A program made the translations under genes and the position numbers. From DASUZD01 sp036377055 (lineage in GTDB: Bacteria; Actinomycetota; Thermoleophilia; Gaiellales; Gaiellaceae): a DNA stretch of 9,726 nucleotides. The notes beneath the pieces are model-generated. The model saw nothing but the letters and a program-made list of their open reading frames with translations, was not told the DNA's origin and searched no databases. Within the stretch, counting starts at the first letter, position 1. The number at the start of each line of letters is the position of its first letter. Positions 1 through 5,695 of this stretch are shown here, piece after piece. The DNA lies in assembly GCA_036377055.1 (NCBI GenBank), contig DASUZD010000353.1, positions 1 through 9,726 on the forward strand, read 5' to 3'.

Positions 1-1
1 G

Positions 2-502
2 GAAGACGAGGAGCAGGCGCTGCTCGGGGAGCTCGAGCGGCTCGAGTTCCACGAGATCCGCATGCACGGCGTCGCCGCGAAGCGCACCGCGAGGCACTTC
101 GGCGTCGACTACGACTACGAGCGCCGCGCGGCCGTCCACGAGGCAGAGCCGGTGCCGGAGTGGCTGGCCGGCGTGCGCGAGCGCGCTGCCGAGCTTCCCG
201 GGGTCGCGCCGGAGGAGCTCGCGGAGATCCTCGTCCAGCGCTACCCGCCCGGCGCGCAGATCGGCTGGCACCGCGACGCGCCCGCGTTCGGGATCGTCGT
301 CGGCGTCTCACTCGGCGGGCCGGCACGGATGCGCTTCCGCCGCGACAAGGACGGCATCCGCCGCACCTTCGAGCTCGAGCTGGAGGCGCGGTCGGGGTAC
401 GTCCTCGCCGGCGAGGCGCGGAACGCATGGCAGCACCACGTGCCGCCGGCGAAGACGCTTCGCTACTCGATCACTTTCCGGACCCTGCGATCAGGGAAGT
501 GA
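2..502 (+). CDS. AlkB-like 2OG-Fe(II) oxygenase (5' partial)
   Basis: Alpha-ketoglutarate- and Fe(II)-dependent dioxygenase of the AlkB family, which removes alkyl groups from nucleic-acid bases (family knowledge). The frame is open to the left edge, and the residues before the first internal ATG at position 62 (LLGELERLEFHEIR) resemble AlkB N-terminal sequence, so the true start lies outside the window. Seen directly: RYPPGAQIGWHRDAP carries the HxD iron ligands (His codon 269-271, Asp 275-277); the distal His is in AWQHHVPP (codons 434-439); RYSITFRTLR near the C-terminus supplies the Arg residues that bind 2-oxoglutarate. The catalytic core therefore looks intact. The last 12 bases overlap the 3' end of the convergent gene at 491-775. 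Whether the substrate is DNA, RNA or protein cannot be told from this sequence. Confidence 0.93.
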   Translation, partial: EDEEQALLGELERLEFHEIRMHGVAAKRTARHFGVDYDYERRAAVHEAEPVPEWLAGVRERAAELPGVAPEELAEILVQRYPPGAQIGWHRDAPAFGIVVGVSLGGPARMRFRRDKDGIRRTFELELEARSGYVLAGEARNAWQHHVPPAKTLRYSITFRTLRSGK

Positions 503-775
503 GAACGCGACATCGCCCGCGGAGATCTGCGGCGGGCTGACCGACAGGTGCGAGAGGTTCTCGCGCACCCAGTCCGCAGCCTGGCGGTTCGACTCCTCGG
601 CGCCGCTCCGGTCGTCGTAGACGCTGATCGTGACCGCGCCGTCGTCGGTGCGGGCCAGGTCGTAGGCGCGGAAGCCGTCGATCCCGGTGATGAGGCGTCT
701 GACCTCGCTCTCGTTCTCGACGAGCGCGTCCGCGAATTCGCTGCCGGTCGTGTACTTGCGCACCGCGACGTACAT
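491..775 (-). CDS. ABM-like dimeric alpha/beta barrel protein
   Basis: A 94-aa cytosolic protein beginning MYVAVRKY. Its layout resembles the antibiotic-biosynthesis-monooxygenase-like (dimeric ferredoxin-type barrel) fold: a short first strand, a helix around SEFADALVENESEVRRLI, then GFRAYDLARTDDGAVTISVYDD typical of the central strands, and a C-terminal helix. Members include small monooxygenases, heme-degrading enzymes and many proteins of unknown role, and no diagnostic active site is visible. I chose the ATG at 775 rather than one 12 codons upstream because AAGGGAGG lies just before it (positions 780-787) and because family members start at this strand. It lies downstream of and in the same direction as 828-1280, with a 52-bp gap. 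Its 3' end overlaps the AlkB-like gene by 12 bp. Fold assignment is fairly likely; function is unknown. Confidence 0.75.
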   Translation of the reverse strand: MYVAVRKYTTGSEFADALVENESEVRRLITGIDGFRAYDLARTDDGAVTISVYDDRSGAEESNRQAADWVRENLSHLSVSPPQISAGDVAFSLP

Positions 776-808
776 GAGGCCTCCCTTCGATCGGGTGCGC
801 GAGTCTCG

Positions 809-825
809 CACCTGCGCGACAGGTG
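809..825 (-). terminator. short hairpin after the 828-1280 gene
   Basis: CACCTG and CAGGTG form a perfect 6-bp stem with a 5-nt loop, two bases after the stop codon of the minus-strand gene at 828-1280. There is no T-tract. It may be a weak terminator, or an attenuator before the downstream gene at 775. Confidence 0.35.
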
Positions 826-827
826 AT

Positions 828-1280
828 CTAGCCCGTCCGGGTCAACGCCGCGGCCAGCGCGACTGCAGCCTCGTCCGCCCACGGATCGACGCGTGTCCAC
901 TCCCCGGCGACGAGTGCCTCCAGCTCGAGCTGCTTGCGCCGGAGCAGCGGCTGGCGCGCGGGCTCGTCGGCGCGCGTGACGGCGACCTCACGGCACTCCT
1001 CCCGCGGCAGCCGGAGGCAGAAGATGTGCGTTCCGGCGCCGAACGCCACGATCACGTCGCGGCCGCCGACCACGACGGGCCGGCCGAAGAGGTAGCCGAA
1101 CGCGCTGCCGGCCGTGGCCGCAAGCGCCTCGACCCGCTCGCACAGGTCCGGATGGGTCGAGAGCGCGTAGCCGTCGACGATCCACGGCGAGTCGCTCTCG
1201 CGCCACGAGGGCAGCTGCTCGGTCTCCAGGTACGCGAGCACCGCCTCGTTCTCCGGCCGGCGGAGGCGAAGCGGGTCCAC
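828..1280 (-). CDS. hypothetical protein, 150 aa
   Basis: I do not recognise this family. The protein is soluble and acidic, with no signal peptide or membrane segment. The central part (about residues 58-93, with FGYLFGRPVVVGGRDVIVAF and then GTHIFCLRLP) reads as beta strands, followed by a charged helical stretch (LRRKQLELEALV) and WTRVDPWADE near the C-terminus. The start is GTG at 1280: an in-frame TAG five codons upstream rules out a longer form. No Shine-Dalgarno sequence precedes it, but a TAGGCT hexamer lies exactly 6 nt upstream, which suggests a leaderless mRNA. It is divergent from 1351-1995 and is followed by a small hairpin. Its base composition fits the neighbours, and strand-specific third-position GC supports coding. 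Confidence 0.72.
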   Translation of the reverse strand: MDPLRLRRPENEAVLAYLETEQLPSWRESDSPWIVDGYALSTHPDLCERVEALAATAGSAFGYLFGRPVVVGGRDVIVAFGAGTHIFCLRLPREECREVAVTRADEPARQPLLRRKQLELEALVAGEWTRVDPWADEAAVALAAALTRTG

Positions 1281-1286
1281 CGGCCA

Positions 1287-1292
1287 AGCCTA
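1287..1292 (-). promoter_or_regulatory. candidate -10 (leaderless) for 828-1280
   Basis: TAGGCT (TAnnnT) on the minus strand ends 6 nt before the GTG start, which would place the transcription start at the start codon. No convincing -35 is seen. Confidence 0.4.
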
Positions 1293-1335
1293 TGACCGTC
1301 TGCCCGGACAAGGGATCGTCCGCTCGGCGCCCGCA

Positions 1336-1341
1336 TACGAT
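1336..1341 (+). promoter_or_regulatory. candidate -10 for 1351-1995
   Basis: TACGAT lies 9 nt before the GTG at 1351, giving a very short or absent leader. It matches the TA..AT pattern. No clear -35 is seen. Confidence 0.35.
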
Positions 1342-1350
1342 GAACGGGGC

Positions 1351-1995
1351 GTGGGTCGTCTCGTCTCTCTTGCCGCCGCGCTCGTCTGCGGCCTCGCGCT
1401 CGTCGCGACCGCCGCGGCCGGCCCGCGCGAGGAGAAGCAGCGCCTCACGAAGGCCGACATGGCGCGCGCGCGGCACGCCATCCTCAGACAGAGCGACCTC
1501 CCCACCTGGACGGCGATGAGCACGCCGGCCGACTCGAACGGCCCCCGCTGCCGCGGCTACAACCCCGACTTCTCGCGCTTCACGATCACCGGGAAGGCGG
1601 CTTCGGGATTCACGCACGGCGCCGGGAACGGGATCGCCTCGGCGATTGAGCTCTACCCCAGCGCGGCGCAGGCCGCCGGCGACTTCGCCGAGGGAGCGAC
1701 CCCGGCCTTCTTCTCGTGCTTCAGCTCGAAGCTCGCACAGCAGTTCACCCGCTCGGGCCTCGCCGTCTCCGTCGCGTCGAAGCGCTCGAGCCGCTCGCCG
1801 CACATCGGCGTACGCGCGATGTCGTGGCACCTGGTCTTCAAGCTCAGCATCCAAGGCCGGACGGTGCCGTACTACGTCGACCTCTACGCCTTCCAGGTGA
1901 ACAGGTCCCTCGGCTCCGTCTCGTTCCAGTCGCTCACGAAGCCGATCCCGCGCCAGACCGCGCTCGTGCGGCTGGTCGCGTCTCGCCTGGGCTAG
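1351..1995 (+). CDS. exported hypothetical protein, 214 aa
   Basis: A secreted or cell-wall protein of unknown function. An N-terminal signal peptide is visible: a basic start (MGR), a hydrophobic run of about 20 residues (LVSLAAALVCGLALVATAAA), and likely cleavage after ATAAA. The one Cys in the signal region lacks a proper lipobox, so a lipoprotein is unlikely. The mature part begins with a charged helix (REEKQRLTKADMARARHAIL). It has two cysteines, in RCRGY and FFSCF, that could form a disulfide, and then beta-type sequence. The stretch AIELYPSAAQAAGDFAEG resembles extracellular sensor or lipoprotein domains frequent in actinobacteria, but I cannot name a family. The GTG at 1351 is the start that gives an intact signal peptide; the nearby ATG at 1340 is out of frame. 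The 3' end overlaps the holin-like gene by 4 bp. Confidence 0.8.
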   Translation: MGRLVSLAAALVCGLALVATAAAGPREEKQRLTKADMARARHAILRQSDLPTWTAMSTPADSNGPRCRGYNPDFSRFTITGKAASGFTHGAGNGIASAIELYPSAAQAAGDFAEGATPAFFSCFSSKLAQQFTRSGLAVSVASKRSSRSPHIGVRAMSWHLVFKLSIQGRTVPYYVDLYAFQVNRSLGSVSFQSLTKPIPRQTALVRLVASRLG

Positions 1996-2378
1996 ATCAT
2001 CCGCGGCCGGCGCCGCGTCCCCTCGTCGACCCGGTCGACTACCTCGTAGCCGATCCAGTTCACGGCCCAGACGACGACCACGACGCCGACGTACGTCCAG
2101 AAGCCGTCGATCGAGAAGTTCGGCGCGACCCACTCCGCGAGCGCGACCATCGCGATGTTGATCACGAGGTAGAAGAAGCCGAGCGTCACGATGATCAGCG
2201 GGAGCGTGAGGAGCGCCAGCACCGGCTTCAGGAGAGCGTTTGCGATCCCGAGCACCGCGGCGCCGATCAGGTACGCGGCCCAGCCGTGGATCCGCACGCT
2301 GTCCCACAACGAATTGGCCACCCAGAGCGCGGCGGCGTTGACCGCCCACGCGAGCCCGAGACGAATCGCGAAGGACAT
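1992..2378 (-). CDS. phage holin family membrane protein
   Basis: A 128-aa integral membrane protein of the phage holin 4-2 superfamily (PF04020-like). Despite the name, this family is widespread in bacterial chromosomes and has no proven lysis role. Four hydrophobic segments are visible: about residues 7-24, 33-61 (YLIGAAVLGIANALLKPVLA), 60-83 (LPLIIVTLGFFYLVINIAMV) and 92-112 (FWTYVGVVVVVWAVNWIGY). A short basic tail (TRRRPRMI) probably faces the cytosol. The family hallmark ANALLKPVLxLLTLPL is present. No phage genes are nearby. The ATG at 2378 lacks a Shine-Dalgarno sequence, but TACGCT ends 7 nt upstream, so the transcript is probably leaderless. The stop codon shares the palindrome CTAG with the stop codon of the convergent gene 1351-1995. 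Confidence 0.9.
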   Translation of the reverse strand: MSFAIRLGLAWAVNAAALWVANSLWDSVRIHGWAAYLIGAAVLGIANALLKPVLALLTLPLIIVTLGFFYLVINIAMVALAEWVAPNFSIDGFWTYVGVVVVVWAVNWIGYEVVDRVDEGTRRRPRMI

Positions 2379-2385
2379 CGCCCGA

Positions 2386-2391
2386 AGCGTA
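2386..2391 (-). promoter_or_regulatory. candidate -10 for the holin-like gene
   Basis: TACGCT on the minus strand ends 7 nt before the ATG at 2378. It overlaps the divergent -10 at 2390-2395 by two bases. Confidence 0.42.
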
Positions 2392-2395
2392 ACGT
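2390..2395 (+). promoter_or_regulatory. candidate -10 for the YdeI-like gene
   Basis: TAACGT ends 8 nt before the GTG at 2404, consistent with transcription starting at or near the start codon. The same hexamer occurs before the minus-strand gene at 3964. Confidence 0.42.
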
Positions 2396-2403
2396 GCAGC
2401 CGC

Positions 2404-2991
2404 GTGGAACCAGTTTTCTTCGCGACGCCGCAGGAGTTCCGCGCGTGGCTCGCGGAGCATCACGCCGACGCCCGCGAGCTCGTGGTCGGCTTCCACAAGA
2501 AGGCGTCCGGCCGGCCGAGCATGACGTGGCCGGAGTCGGTCGACGAGGCGCTCTCCTTCGGCTGGATCGACGGCGTCCGGCGGAGCCTCGGCGACGAGAG
2601 CTACACGATTCGCTTCACGCCCCGGAAGCCGCGGAGCACCTGGAGCTCCGTCAACGTCGAGCGCGCCGAGGCGCTGATCGCGGAGGGAAGGATGCGGCCG
2701 GCCGGGCTTGCTGCGTACGAGGCCCGCAGCGCTGAGCGATCCGGGATCTACGCCTACGAGCAGCGCCGCAGCGCGAAGCTCGAGCCCGAGCACGAGCGTG
2801 AGCTCCGCGCGAACGCGAGCGCGTGGGAGTTCTTCCAGTCGCAGCCGCCGTGGTACCGCAGGAACGCGACGTGGTGGATCGTGAGCGCGAAGCGCGAGGA
2901 GACGCGGCGGAAGCGCCTCGGCACGCTGATCGAGGACTCGGCCGCCGGCCGCAGGCTTCGACAGCTCACGCCGCCGGCGAAGCGCGCGTAG
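2404..2991 (+). CDS. YdeI/OmpD-associated family protein
   Basis: A 195-aa cytosolic protein of the YdeI/OmdA family, which is broadly distributed and biochemically uncharacterised. Family signatures seen in order: EPVFFATPQEFRAWLAEHH at the N-terminus; ARELVVGFHKKASGRPSMTW; the conserved core DEALSFGWIDGVRR at about residues 48-61; IRFTPRKPRSTWSSVNVERAE; and a C-terminal basic block, WWIVSAKREETRRKRL. The length matches the family. The start is GTG at 2404, because homologues begin with this EPVFF stretch. The open frame continues upstream but there overlaps the holin-like gene and is not family-like. No Shine-Dalgarno sequence is present. The last codons lie within the left arm of a 12-bp inverted repeat, and the stop falls in its loop. 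Confidence 0.9.
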   Translation: MEPVFFATPQEFRAWLAEHHADARELVVGFHKKASGRPSMTWPESVDEALSFGWIDGVRRSLGDESYTIRFTPRKPRSTWSSVNVERAEALIAEGRMRPAGLAAYEARSAERSGIYAYEQRRSAKLEPEHERELRANASAWEFFQSQPPWYRRNATWWIVSAKREETRRKRLGTLIEDSAAGRRLRQLTPPAKRA

Positions 2992-3008
2992 CGCCCCGCC
3001 GGCGGCGT
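2968..3008. terminator. bidirectional terminator palindrome
   Basis: ACGCCGCCGGCG (2968-2979) and CGCCGGCGGCGT (2997-3008) form a perfect 12-bp stem with a 17-nt loop between two convergent genes. The left arm and loop contain the last codons and stop of the YdeI-like gene. The right arm ends 5 nt before the stop of the minus-strand gene at 3013. There is no U-tract, as is common for actinobacterial hairpin terminators. Confidence 0.6.
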
Positions 3009-3012
3009 ACCC

Positions 3013-3615
3013 CTACTTGAAGCCGGTCGGCTGCCGGTCGATCTGCCGCCCGGACGCGTCGAACGCGACCACGGCGACCGGCTGCGACTCCGGGCGCGCG
3101 TCGGCCTTGCTGATCCGGTAGGCGAACGCGCGGTACGGGCTTGCGTTCGTCAGCCTGATCGGCCGCTTCGAGCCGTCGCTCAGCTCGAGGTAGACGCGGT
3201 CGACGTCCGGCGCGACGAGACCCGAGAGCCGCCCGTTGCTGACGCTCGACAGGGCTGGGCCGCCGTCCCAGCTCAGGCCAAACATCATCTTCCTTCCGGC
3301 GAAGGGATCGTTGGCGTCGTTGCAGCCGCCTCCGCCTTCGTGGGCCGCGTCGACGGCGTCCCACAGGCAGATGAGGCCGTCGGCCTCGGCGAGGAACACG
3401 CTCCGGTCCTGGAGACCCGGAACGGACGGAAAGCGCGCGACCTCGACCTTCTTGCCGTCGGCGAGCGCCCGTTGGACCGCTCCCGGACTGATCCCCGACC
3501 TCGCGTGGCTGCTTCCGAAGATGGCCGTGGCGCCAACCCCGGACGCCGTGCCGATCGCGACGCACGTCGCGACGACGGCGACGATCCTTCGCTTGTTCAG
3601 CTCAGTTGTAGACAT
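3013..3615 (-). CDS. membrane-anchored or exported hypothetical protein
   Basis: A 200-aa protein of unknown family. Residues 1-10 are polar and basic (MSTTELNKRR), followed by a hydrophobic segment (about 11-33, IVAVVATCVAIGTASGVGAT). This is an uncleaved anchor or signal peptide, and the rest would lie outside the cell. The ectodomain has two cysteines (LICLWD and GGGCND, about 16 residues apart) that could form a disulfide, a Gly-rich loop (EGGGGCND), and C-terminal beta-type sequence (VDRVYLELSDGSKRPIRL). The ATG at 3615 lies inside the end of the upstream gene (14-bp overlap) and is preceded by GGGGGAG within that gene, so the two are very probably co-transcribed and translationally coupled. 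The pair may act together at the cell surface. I do not recognise a catalytic motif. Confidence 0.78.
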   Translation of the reverse strand: MSTTELNKRRIVAVVATCVAIGTASGVGATAIFGSSHARSGISPGAVQRALADGKKVEVARFPSVPGLQDRSVFLAEADGLICLWDAVDAAHEGGGGCNDANDPFAGRKMMFGLSWDGGPALSSVSNGRLSGLVAPDVDRVYLELSDGSKRPIRLTNASPYRAFAYRISKADARPESQPVAVVAFDASGRQIDRQPTGFK

Positions 3616-3964
3616 AGCAGCTCCCCCAGAAGGGACTGTTGGACCAGGACTTGCAATAGCCCTTCTTGCCGGTCGACGAGAACCACGCGTCGGTCCACGT
3701 CACCTGGTTCGTGTCGCGGTGCGTCCCGTGCCAGCTGTAGGAGACGTTGTCGATCAGCGTGATCGTCGTGTCGTAGCCGCCGGACTGCTTGTTGAACGAC
3801 GCCTTGTACCAGGACGAGCTGTACGCGCTCGACGCGCTCTGGCCGGCGTACCAGTAGTGCTGGAAGATGAACGCGGTCGAGCCTGCGAAGGCGCTCGTCG
3901 CGGTCGCGAGCGCGGTCGCGGCGACACAGGCCGCGATGCAGGCGCGACGGCGATTTCCGGTCAT
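3602..3964 (-). CDS. small secreted Trp/Tyr-rich protein
   Basis: A 120-aa protein with a clear signal peptide: basic start (MTGNRRR), hydrophobic core, probable cleavage after SAFA (residue 27). The mature part, about 93 residues, is strikingly aromatic, with 7 Trp and 9 Tyr, and is rich in Ser/Thr/Asn. Cys104 and Cys116, near the C-terminus, probably form a disulfide around KSWSNSPFWGS. It reads as a small all-beta extracellular domain. Function is unknown; a lactococcin-972-like bacteriocin was considered but the match is too weak. The start is firm: GGAGGTGA sits 6 nt before the ATG. A candidate -10 (TAACGT, 3989-3994) would give a leader of about 18 nt. It heads a two-gene unit with 3013-3615. 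Confidence 0.8.
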   Translation of the reverse strand: MTGNRRRACIAACVAATALATATSAFAGSTAFIFQHYWYAGQSASSAYSSSWYKASFNKQSGGYDTTITLIDNVSYSWHGTHRDTNQVTWTDAWFSSTGKKGYCKSWSNSPFWGSCYVYN

Positions 3965-3970
3965 CGATTC

Positions 3971-3978
3971 TCACCTCC
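3971..3978 (-). promoter_or_regulatory. strong ribosome binding site for 3602-3964
   Basis: GGAGGTGA on the minus strand, 6 nt from the ATG at 3964, close to the ideal anti-16S complement. This implies high expression and fixes the start. Confidence 0.85.
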
Positions 3979-3988
3979 GAACGAGTCG

Positions 3989-3994
3989 ACGTTA
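3989..3994 (-). promoter_or_regulatory. candidate -10 for the 3964/3615 operon
   Basis: TAACGT on the minus strand would start transcription near 3982, just upstream of the ribosome binding site. No good -35 is found 16-19 bp upstream. A perfect TTGACA at 4029-4034 is too far away to pair with it. Confidence 0.3.
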
Positions 3995-4043
3995 GAGCGA
4001 CTCCACTCTGGCCCGCCAGCCCGAGCGTTGTCAATTGGCTCTT

Positions 4044-4058
4044 GCGGCCAGTGGCCGC
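4044..4058 (-). terminator. hairpin after the histidine kinase
   Basis: GCGGCC and GGCCGC form a 6-bp stem with a 3-nt loop, 14 nt past the kinase stop codon. It is GC-rich and has no U-tract, so it is a modest terminator candidate. Confidence 0.4.
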
Positions 4059-4072
4059 GGCCGGCGCGCTAC

Positions 4073-5098
4073 TTAACGACTCGTTCGCGAGAGCGGAATC
4101 TGCGCGTGGATCCGAGTTCCCGCGCCGGCCGGGCTCTCGACCGAGAGCTCTCCGTCGAGCGCCGCCAGCCGGTCTCCGAGCCCGCGCAGGCCGCTGCCGC
4201 CGTAGGCGTCCGCGCCGCCGACTCCGTCGTCCGCGACCTCGACGAGGAGCCGGTCGCCGTCGGCGCGCACACGAACCGACACGCGCGTCGCCCGTGCGTA
4301 CTTGGCGACGTTCGCGAGCGCTTCGCTGACGACGTAGTACGCGGTCGCCTCGACCTGCTCGTCGAAGCGCTCCGGCGGCGCCTCGAGGTCGACGGGGACA
4401 GGGCTCCGCGCGGCGACGACACGGAGCGCGGCGGCCAGCCCTCGCCGCGTCAGCACCTCGGGATGGATCCCGCGTGCGAGCTCGCGCAGCTCCTCGATCG
4501 CCGCGCCGAGCTCGTCGACCGCGCCCTCGAGCACGCCCGCCCGCAGTCGGAGGAGCAGCGCGACGAGCCGCTGCTGCGCGCCGTCGTGCAGGTTGCGCTC
4601 GAGCCGCTTTCGCGCCTCGTCGGCCGCGGCCACGATGCGCGCCCGCGACTCCCGCACCTCGGCCTCGTGCTGCTTTCGGAGCGAGATGTCGGCCGCGGAG
4701 AGGAGCCAAGCCGGCCCCGTCTCGAACGGCGGCAGCGGCGTGCACGTCCAGAGCACGTGCACGACTTCTCCCGTGCTCGTCAGCCAACGGCCCTCGCGCT
4801 CACCGTACGGGCGCCCGGCGACGACGTCCTCGATCGCGTGCCGCGTCAGCTCCGCGTCCTCGGGCGGTACGAAATGCTCCCAGAAGACGAGGCCGTTCGC
4901 CTCGTCGGGCGCGTAGCCGAGGGTCCGCTCGAAGGCCACGTTCGTCGCCCCCGGCCGCACGGTCCCGTCGGCGTCGACCAGGACGAGCAGGCTCGGCGCG
5001 TGGTTCGCGACCGCGTTCAGGAGCTCGCGGTTGCGCTCGAGCTCCTCGACGCGGGCGCGGAGCGTGACGAGCTCGTCCTTCGTCGTCCTCGCCGCCAC
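4073..5098 (-). CDS. PAS-containing NarL-type sensor histidine kinase
   Basis: A 341-aa cytosolic sensor kinase with no membrane segments. Order: an N-terminal coiled-coil-like helix (TLRARVEELERNRELL), a PAS domain (about 30-140, with SLLVLVDADGTV, FERTLGYAPDE and the terminal LLSAADISLRKQ), a HisKA_3 dimerisation helix with phospho-acceptor His171 in EARKRLERNLHDGAQQRL, then an HATPase_c domain (about 245-335) with YYVVSEALANVAKYARA (N box), VADDGVGGA (G1) and GSGLRGLGDRL (G2). All key kinase motifs are present. No LuxR-type response regulator is in the window, so its partner must be encoded elsewhere. I prefer the GTG at 5098, 6 nt after a TACGAT hexamer (leaderless). The alternative GTG at 5140 adds 14 unconserved residues and sits in the loop of the upstream gene's terminator hairpin. 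Confidence 0.92.
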   Translation of the reverse strand: MAARTTKDELVTLRARVEELERNRELLNAVANHAPSLLVLVDADGTVRPGATNVAFERTLGYAPDEANGLVFWEHFVPPEDAELTRHAIEDVVAGRPYGEREGRWLTSTGEVVHVLWTCTPLPPFETGPAWLLSAADISLRKQHEAEVRESRARIVAAADEARKRLERNLHDGAQQRLVALLLRLRAGVLEGAVDELGAAIEELRELARGIHPEVLTRRGLAAALRVVAARSPVPVDLEAPPERFDEQVEATAYYVVSEALANVAKYARATRVSVRVRADGDRLLVEVADDGVGGADAYGGSGLRGLGDRLAALDGELSVESPAGAGTRIHAQIPLSRTSR

Positions 5099-5104
5099 GC
5101 GATC

Positions 5105-5110
5105 ATCGTA
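5105..5110 (-). promoter_or_regulatory. candidate -10 (leaderless) for the histidine kinase
   Basis: TACGAT on the minus strand ends 6 nt before the GTG at 5098. If it is used, the mRNA starts at the start codon. Confidence 0.42.
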
Positions 5111-5125
5111 CGTGGGCCTACGAGC

Positions 5126-5157
5126 GAGGAGGGGACGCACCCCGGCGCCCCCTCCTC
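5126..5157 (-). terminator. hairpin after the secreted six-Cys protein
   Basis: GAGGAGGGG and CCCCTCCTC form a perfect 9-bp stem with a 14-nt loop, 10 nt beyond the stop codon of the minus-strand gene at 5168. There is no U-tract. It separates this gene from the kinase and covers the kinase's alternative upstream GTG. Confidence 0.55.
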
Positions 5158-5167
5158 TGCCGCATGC

Positions 5168-5695
5168 TCAGCAGGTCGGCGTGCTCGTCTGCCCGTTCTG
5201 GCTGGGCGACGGCGAGAAGCTGCCGCTGCACGAGAAGAGCGTCGTGCCGCCCTGGTTGATCGTAAGCGTGTACGTCGTGAACGTCACGTCCGCGATCGTG
5301 ACCCTCCAGTTGTTGTTCGGACAGCCCGCCTGCTTCGGCGTGACCGTCGGCACCGCCGTCGTCACGTCGACGCCGGCGCGTCCGTTCTTCGGGTTGTTGA
5401 TCGTCTGGCTGCCGCCCGCGGTGACCGGAACGGCCGGGTTCTGACCCGGAGACTCGTTGCCGCCGGGGCTGGTGCAGGTCAGGCCGATGGCGGTCCCGTT
5501 GGCGGACACCGTCGACACGACGGTTTCCCCGCCGAGGCCCGCGACCTCGGCGGTGCAGCGCAACTGGGTGCCGATGTCGGTGCACACCGGGGTGCCGCCC
5601 TTCGTGAAGTGCGCCCCCGACGTCTGCGCGGCCGCCACTCCGGCGAGTGCAAGCGCCGTCACGGCGACGAGCGCGGCAAAGAGCATCTTGCGCAT
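5168..5695 (-). CDS. secreted six-cysteine hypothetical protein
   Basis: A 175-aa exported protein of unknown function. Signal peptide: MRKM start, hydrophobic core LFAALVAVTALALAGV, cleavage after VAAA (about residue 23). The mature chain is Thr/Ser/Asn/Gly-rich and reads as beta strands. It has six cysteines (38, 47, 74, 125, 156 and the very last residue 175), an even number consistent with three disulfides. The segment CTSPGGNESPGQNPAVPV and the phrase CPNNNWRVTIADVTFT resemble small secreted proteins seen repeatedly in actinobacteria, but I cannot name a family. The ATG at 5695 is supported by AAGGAGGG 9 nt upstream and by the signal peptide; the open frame extends hundreds of bases upstream without protein-like sequence. 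The leader contains strong inverted repeats, and a hairpin terminator follows the stop codon. Confidence 0.82.
   Translation of the reverse strand: MRKMLFAALVAVTALALAGVAAAQTSGAHFTKGGTPVCTDIGTQLRCTAEVAGLGGETVVSTVSANGTAIGLTCTSPGGNESPGQNPAVPVTAGGSQTINNPKNGRAGVDVTTAVPTVTPKQAGCPNNNWRVTIADVTFTTYTLTINQGGTTLFSCSGSFSPSPSQNGQTSTPTC

Noticed and set aside
1992..2378. Prophage remnant because of the holin-family gene
   Set aside because: No endolysin, structural or integrase gene is nearby, and this family is common as ordinary chromosomal membrane proteins.
988..2793. A 601-codon open frame on the minus strand
   Set aside because: It crosses several real genes on both strands, has Arg-rich shadow composition and no recognisable domain.
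3602..3964. Lactococcin-972-like bacteriocin identity
   Set aside because: Only a short SSAYS-type similarity and general aromatic richness; the usual immunity/ABC transporter partners are missing.
4029..4034. Perfect TTGACA -35 upstream of the secreted aromatic protein
   Set aside because: No acceptable -10 lies 16-18 bp downstream (CCAGAG there), and the plausible -10 is 34 bp away.
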